Below, one piece after another: positions 58,216-64,000 of a DNA stretch of 64,000 bases (the stretch's first letter is position 1; each line of letters starts with the position of its first letter). Position numbers and translations under genes: made by a program. The stretch is from contig CM036754.1 in the NCBI GenBank assembly GCA_020796225.1, positions 69,060,000 through 69,123,999 on the forward strand, in the 5' to 3' direction. This DNA comes from Arion vulgaris (Eukaryota; Mollusca; Gastropoda; Stylommatophora; Arionidae). The notes under the pieces are model-generated. The model searched no databases. It saw only the letters and a program-made list of their open reading frames with translations, and was not told the DNA's origin.

Positions 58216-58487
58216 TATCTATCAAGAATTAATACAAATGACGAAGCATAGAGAGCACCCACATAATTTCTATGTTCATTGGATGGTATAAACGATAACG
58301 TTGAAGAAGACACGAAACACGATAACGATTAAAGAGCAGAGTTATTTTGCTAGCGAGCAGCGTGTAAAGTGTTTATATTTCATCGAATTTTCTAGGAACA
58401 GTAGTGGCTTTCTGACATCTTAGACCAGGTCGTGTTTGTTTTGTTAAAGAAGATCGTGAAATGTATGATACTTAAAGGGTTTTAAAG

Positions 58488-58645
58488 CCGAAGGATTGGC
58501 TTCATTGCACCGGGTTTTACCCCATTTGGCTCGGTCCCTCTCCGGAGAAATGACACGCCACCTGCCGAGAGTATTGCACAAAGCCCGAACTCATTAGCTC
58601 CAGCAACAATCCTAGAGGTATCTGGTATGATGCTTGGGAAACGCT
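58488..58645 (-). mobile_element. SINE family H fragment
   Basis: GGCTTCATTGCACCGGGTTT, GGAGAAATGACACGCCACCT and AATCCTAGAGGTATCTGG match the minus-strand copy at 43.4 kb. Confidence 0.65.
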
Positions 58646-58859
58646 AGTTGATGTCGCCACATGTCGAGTGGTATATTATTAAGAGAATTACAGTTTTGGG
58701 AGATCTTTATCTAATGCATCTTTGATTAGTTAATATTTTTATATGTTCAAAATTTTTCAAGTTGAGCGCACACAAGAACCCTGGGCAGTTCCTAATATAG
58801 AATAGCAAACGGAAAACTGCTGTCCGGGAAAAATTCATTCTAAAAAAAACCAAAACAAT

Positions 58860-61800
58860 TCCTATAGAACAAGAGAGAAGAAATGAAGAGAGAATAAATA
58901 GGGATAGAACAAACAAGAAGGAATGAAGAGAGAATAAATAAGGATAGAACAAGAGAAGAAATGAAGAGAGAATAAATAAGGATAGAACAAGAGAAGAAAT
59001 GAAGAGAGAATAAATAAGGATAGAACAAGAGAAGAAATGAAGAGAGAATAAATAAGGATAGAACAAGAGAAGAAATGAAGAGAGAATAAATAAGGATAGA
59101 ACAAGAGAAGAAATGAAGAGAGAATAAATAAGGATAGAACAAGAGAAGAAATGAAGAGAGAATAAATAAGGATAGAACAAGAGAAGAAATGAAGAGAGAA
59201 TAAATAAGGATAGAACAAGAGAGAAGAAATGAAGAGAGAATAAATAAGGATAGAACAAGAGAAGAAATGAAGAGAGAATAAATAAGGATAGAACAAGAGA
59301 GAAGAAATGAAGAGAGAAAAAATAAGGATAGAATAAACAAGAGAAGAAATAAAGAGAGAATAAATAAGGATAGAACAAGAGAGAAGAAATGAAGAGAGAA
59401 TAAATAAGGATAGAACAAGAGAAGAAATGAAGAGAGAATAAATAAGGATCGAACAAGAGAGAAGGAATGAAGAGAGAATAAATAAGGATAGAACAAACAA
59501 GAAGAAATGAAGAGAAATAAATAAGGATAGAACAAACAAGAAGAAATGAAGAGAGAATAAATAAGGATAGAACAAACAAGAGAAGAAATGAAGAGAGAAT
59601 AAATAAGGATAGAACAAGAGAAGAAATGAAGAGAGAATAAATAAGGATAGAACAAGAGAAGAAATGAAGAGAGAATAAATAAGGATAGAACAAACAAGAG
59701 AAGAAATAAAGAGAGAATAAATAAGGATAGAACAAACAAGAGAAGAAATGAAGAGAGAATAAATAAGGATAGAACAAGAGAAGAAATGAAGAGAGAATAA
59801 ATAAGGATAGAACAAGAGAAGAAATGAAGAGAGAATAAATAAGGATAGAACAAACAAGAGAAGAAATGAAGAGAGAATAAATAAGGATAGAACAAACAAG
59901 AGAAGAAATGAAGAGAGAATAAATAAGGATAGAACAAACAAGAGAAGAAATGAAGAGAGAATAAATAAGGATAGAACAAACAAGAGAAGAAATGAAGAGA
60001 GAATAAATAAGGATAGAACAAACAAGAGAAGAAATGAAGAGAGAATAAATAAGGATAGAACAAACAAGAGAAGAAATGAAGAGAGAATAAATAAGGATAG
60101 AACAAACAAGAGAAGAAATGAAGAGATAATAAATAAGGATAGAACAAACAAGAGAAGAAATGAAGAGAGAATAAATAAGGATAGAACAAACAAGAGAAGA
60201 AATGAAGAGAGAATAAATAAGGATAGAACAAACAAGAGAAGAAATGAAGAGAGAATAAATAAGGATAGAACAAGAGAAGAAATGAAGAGAGAATAAATAA
60301 GGATAGAACAAGAGAAGAAATGAAGAGAGAATAAATAAGGATAGAACAAACAAGAGAAGAAATAAAGAAAGAATAAATAAGGATAGAACAAACAAGAGAA
60401 GAAATGAAGAGAGAATAAATAAGAACAAACAAGAGAAGAAATGAAGAGAGAATAAATAAGGATAGAATAAACAAGAGAAGAAATGAAGAGAGAATAAATA
60501 AGGATAGAACAAACAAGAGAAGAAATGAAGAGAGAATAAATAAGGATAGAACAAGAAGAAATGAAGAGAGAATAAATAAGGATAGAACAAACAAGAGAAG
60601 AAATAAAGAGAGAATAAATAAGGATAGAACAAACAAGAGAAGAAATGAAGAGAGAATAAATAAGGATAAAACAAGAAAGAATAAATGAAGAGAGAATAAA
60701 TAAGGATAGAACAAACAAGAGAAGAAATGAAGAGAGAATAAATAAGGATAGAACAAACAAGAGAAGAAATGAAGAGAGAATAAATAAGGATAGAACAAGA
60801 GAAGAAATGAAGAGAGAATAAATAAGGATAGAACAAACAAGAAGAAATGAAGAGAGAATAAATAAGGATAGAACAAGAGAAAAGAAATGAAGAGAGAATA
60901 AATAAGGATAGAATAAACAAGAAGAAATGAAGAGAGAAGAAATAAGGATAGAACAAGAGAAGAAATGAAGAGAGAATAAATAAGGATAGAACAAGAGAGA
61001 AGAAATGAAGAGAGAATAAATAAGGATAGAACAAACAAGAGAAGAAATGAAGAGAGAATAAATAAGGATAGAACAAACAAGAGAAGAAATGAAGAGACAA
61101 TAAATAAGGATAGAACAAACAAGAGAAGAAATGAAGAGAGAATAAATAAGGATAGAACAAACAAGAGAAGAAATGAAAAGAGAATAAATAAGGATAGAAC
61201 AAGAGAAGAAATGAAGAGAGAATAAATAAGGATAGAACAAGAGAAGAAATGAAAAGAGAATAAATAAGGATAGAACAAGAGAGAAGAAATGAAGAGAGAA
61301 TAAATAAGGATAGAACAAGAGAGAAGAAATGAAGAGAGAATAAATAAGGATAGAACAAACAAGAGAAGAAATGAAGAGAGAATAAATAAGGATAGAACAA
61401 AGGAAGAAATGAAGAGAGAATAAATAAGGATAGAACAAGAGAAGAAATGAAGAGAGAATAAATAAGGATAGAACAAACAAGAGAAGAAATGAAGAGAGAA
61501 TAAATAAGGATAGAACAAGAGAAGAAATGAAGAGAGAATAAATAAAGATAGAACAAGAGAAGAAATGAAGAGAGAATAAATAAGGATAGAACAAGAGAGA
61601 AGAAATGAAGAGAGAATAAATAAGGATAGAACAAACAAGAAGAAATGAAGAGAGAATAAATAAGGATATAACAAACAAGAGAAGAAATGAAGAGAGAATA
61701 AATAAGGATTGAACAAACAAGAGAAAAAATGAAGAGAGAATAAATAAGGATAGAACAAGAGAAGAAGAAATGAAGAGAGAATAAATAAGGATATAACAAA

Positions 61801-62660
61801 AAAGAGAAGAAATGAAGAGAGAATAAATAAGGATTGAACAAACAAGAGAAGGAATGAAGAGAGAATAAATAAGGATAGAACAAGTGAAGAAATGAAGAGA
61901 GAATAAATAAGGATTGAACAAACAAGAGAAGAAATGAAGAGAGAATAAATAAGGATAGATCAAACAAGAGAAGAAATGAAGAGAGAATAAATAAGGATAG
62001 AACAAGAGAAGAAATGAAGAGAGAATAAATAAGGATAGAACAAGAGAAGAAATGAAGAGATAATAAATAAGGATAGATTAAACAAGAGAAGAAATGAAGA
62101 GAGAATAAATAAGGATAGAACAAGAGAGAAGAAATGAAGAGAGAATAAATAAGGATAGAACAAACAAGAGAAGAAATGAAGAGAGAATAAATAAGGATAG
62201 AACAAGAGAGAAGAAATGAAGAGAGAATAAATAAGGATAGAACAAACAAGAAGAAATGAAAAGAGAATAAATAAGGATAGAACAAACAAGAAGAAATGAA
62301 GAGAGAATAAATAAGGATAGAACAAACAAGAAGAAATGAAGAGAAAATAAATAAGGATTGAACAAACAAGAGAAGAAATGAAGAGACAATAAATAAGGAT
62401 AGAACAAACAAGAAGAAATGAAGAGAGAATAAATAAGGATAGATCAAACAAGAAGAAATGAAGAGAGAATAAATAAGGATAGAACAAACAAGAAGAAATG
62501 AAGAGAGAATAAATAAGGATAGAACAAACAAGAAGAAATGAAGAGAGAATAAATAAGGATAGATCAAACAAGAAGAAATGAAGAGAGAATAAATAAGGAT
62601 AGAACAAACAAGAAGAAATGAAGAGAGAATAAATAAGGATTGAACAAACAAGAAGAAATG
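58860..62660. repeat. 38-42-bp purine-rich tandem array, about 95 units
   Basis: Units GAAGAAATGAAGAGAGAATA, AATAAGGATAGAACAA with or without an extra ACAA, plus optional GA. Length forms 38, 40 and 42 alternate. On the minus strand no frame contains a stop, so a 1339-codon hydrophobic frame (FYPYLFSLHFF, CSILIYSLFISS) spans it. Unit lengths not divisible by three shift the frame constantly, so I do not call a gene. Confidence 0.95.
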
Positions 62661-63160
62661 AAAGATTTGATAGGAAGTATATAAATAAGAAAAGCGTGAA
62701 ATAATTAAAAGAAAAAAAAAACACACGGAAGAATGAAAATGACATAAACAGATAAGAATAGATGAACTATTTGATATGATACATGAGAGATTAGAAGGGA
62801 AATGTTCAACTAAGATAATGTCTTGAAACCATCACATCTCTTCACAGAATTCTTCCTTCCCCAGACATATCCGTGAGCTCTATCCAGCACGGGTACGAGC
62901 AAGAGAAGCAGGTAAATAAATAGAAAACAAGCTAATTTTTTTTAAGAGAATATCGGATTGATTGGAACTGCCACACACTTCAGACTTGTATGTCGAGTGT
63001 TTCCTCTCTTGAGTAGAAAATTAGACGTTACGTGAACGAGGATGGTCAACCTTGGAAGCCTGGAAGTGGTATTTACAATTTAAAAACACTTTTTTCAGCG
63101 TAATGAATAATAGTTAAAGTTGTCATTTGTGCATTGATTAATATGTCAATAACAATTCAA
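62661..63160. other. Spacer, nothing recognised
   Basis: AT-rich; no coding or repeat signal. Confidence 0.4.
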
Positions 63161-63225
63161 GTAGTACACACACACACACACGACGCATGAACGTACACAC
63201 GTACTCCCACACATATACATATAAG

Positions 63226-63390
63226 CAGTGGCGGCCCGTGGTCATTTTTCTTGATGGGGACAGACACAAATTTTCGGAAAAATCATGAGTTTTGAAGTGT
63301 TTACTATTATTTGTTTATTCGGGGAAGTTATTCCCTCTTTCGATTACTGGTAGGGCCGGGCCACAGGCCCTTAATGACGAGCCGCCTCTG
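63226..63390. mobile_element. hAT-type MITE, 165 bp, with perfect 8-bp target-site duplication
   Basis: Inverted ends CAGTGGCGGCCCGT / reverse CAGAGGCGGCTCGT, flanked by CATATAAG at 63218-63225 and 63391-63398. Eight-base duplications and CAGNGGCG ends are hAT hallmarks. Confidence 0.85.
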
Positions 63391-63499
63391 CATATAAGTA
63401 ATACAGATACTCACACTGCTTTTCCCGATGTACCATAACGCTCGAAAATTGGTTCTCTGCCTTATTTCTTGCATGTATACTTCTTACTTTATACATAAG

Positions 63500-63501
63500 A
63501 T

Positions 63502-63571
<70 letters not shown>

Positions 63572-63612
63572 AAGAGAGAGAGAGAAGAAAGAGAGAAAGA
63601 GAGAGAGAAGTG
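63500..63612. repeat. (GA)n microsatellite, interrupted
   Basis: Long GA run with AAAG interruptions; open frames over it are artefacts. Confidence 0.95.
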
Positions 63613-63664
63613 TGATATACAAACTTTGACAAACATGCACAAAGAAATACGTACAGGGTTGTTA

Positions 63665-63880
63665 TGTTATGCGATAGACGTCATGGCACATTGGACATTC
63701 CAATTCGTGCTCTGTCCTCCGCTGCAGTAGCCATCCCAAAGTCCATTTGCTCATCGTACCCATGAGAAGTTGATTACTATATCTTCTCTCTCTACCACGA
63801 AGACGACACTGTCTGGCATGTCCAAACTTAACGTTTAATTCTCGAACTCGTTCCAGTGTCTGAGACTCGCTCATCTCACA
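63665..63880 (-). mobile_element. LINE RNase H C-terminal tail
   Basis: Minus strand: SESQTLERVRELNVKFGHAR, RGRERRYSNQLLMGTMSKWT and RTEHELECPMCHDVYRIT with an intact CPMCHD, a zinc-binding-like end. Sister of the 11.9 kb copy, where CPMCHD has become WPM-stop. Confidence 0.7.
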
Positions 63881-64000
63881 TAAAAGAAATAAAGATACAC
63901 GGATGTACTTAGTAGCATGTATTGCAAAATGTCATTTAGTGAAAGCAAATGTTAGAACAAATATAGAACTAAATATTCTGCGCCATATATATATATGTAT

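Noticed and set aside
58707..62726. 1339-codon minus-strand open frame, apparently a huge membrane protein, with 1001- and 1047-codon frames overlapping it
   Set aside because: All three minus frames are open because the repeat unit has no stops. Units of 38, 40 and 42 bases change frame continually, and there is no non-repeat domain.
63428..63730. 100-codon frame with Arg/Glu repeats
   Set aside because: Runs through a (GA)n microsatellite.

Overview
The window is eukaryotic, from an animal. Two recognisable host genes are split into short exons with GT/AG borders. The rest is a dense mix of SINEs, broken LINE ends, small DNA transposons and long tandem-repeat arrays. No bacterial, phage or organelle gene is visible. 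The repeat style (SINEs carrying a GTCGTAAGAGGCGACT block, RTE-like and RNase H-bearing LINEs, TTAA elements) suggests a lophotrochozoan, most likely a mollusc; that is inference, not a species call.

Left part (1-9.65 kb, minus strand): the 5' five coding exons of ADRM1/RPN13, the proteasomal ubiquitin receptor. The whole Pru domain is present with all ubiquitin-contact residues; the C-terminal UCHL5-binding (DEUBAD) exons lie beyond position 1. The introns hold LINE fragments, SINEs, a 64-bp minisatellite, a 37-bp minisatellite and a cluster of TTAA (piggyBac-type) elements.

Middle-left (15.8-20.8 kb, plus strand): a complete three-exon TMEM97 (sigma-2 receptor, EXPERA family) gene encoding 175 residues with a KKxx ER signal. 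It is divergent from ADRM1 across about 6.2 kb of repeat-filled DNA. A diverged ~70-bp segment lies just upstream of both start codons in the same orientation relative to transcription.

The interval 20.8-44 kb is a transposon graveyard. It holds two SINE families that share a 5' module, at least five other SINE or repeat families, several types of LINE 3' ends, one LINE with recognisable RT motifs in three frames (36.6-38.3 kb), and nested insertions with readable target-site duplications. One short open frame (35.4-35.7 kb) is unrecognised and may be an orphan exon.

The interval 44-63 kb is dominated by unrelated tandem arrays (31, 30, 26, 17, 49, 37 and 38-42 bp units) adding up to roughly 12-13 kb. 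The long open frames there (up to 1339 codons) are by-products of stop-free repeat units. I found no convincing new multi-gene system. The best leads are the shared upstream segment of the two genes, the modular SINE families, the TTAA-element cluster, and the six-frame-open and SINE-seeded arrays.
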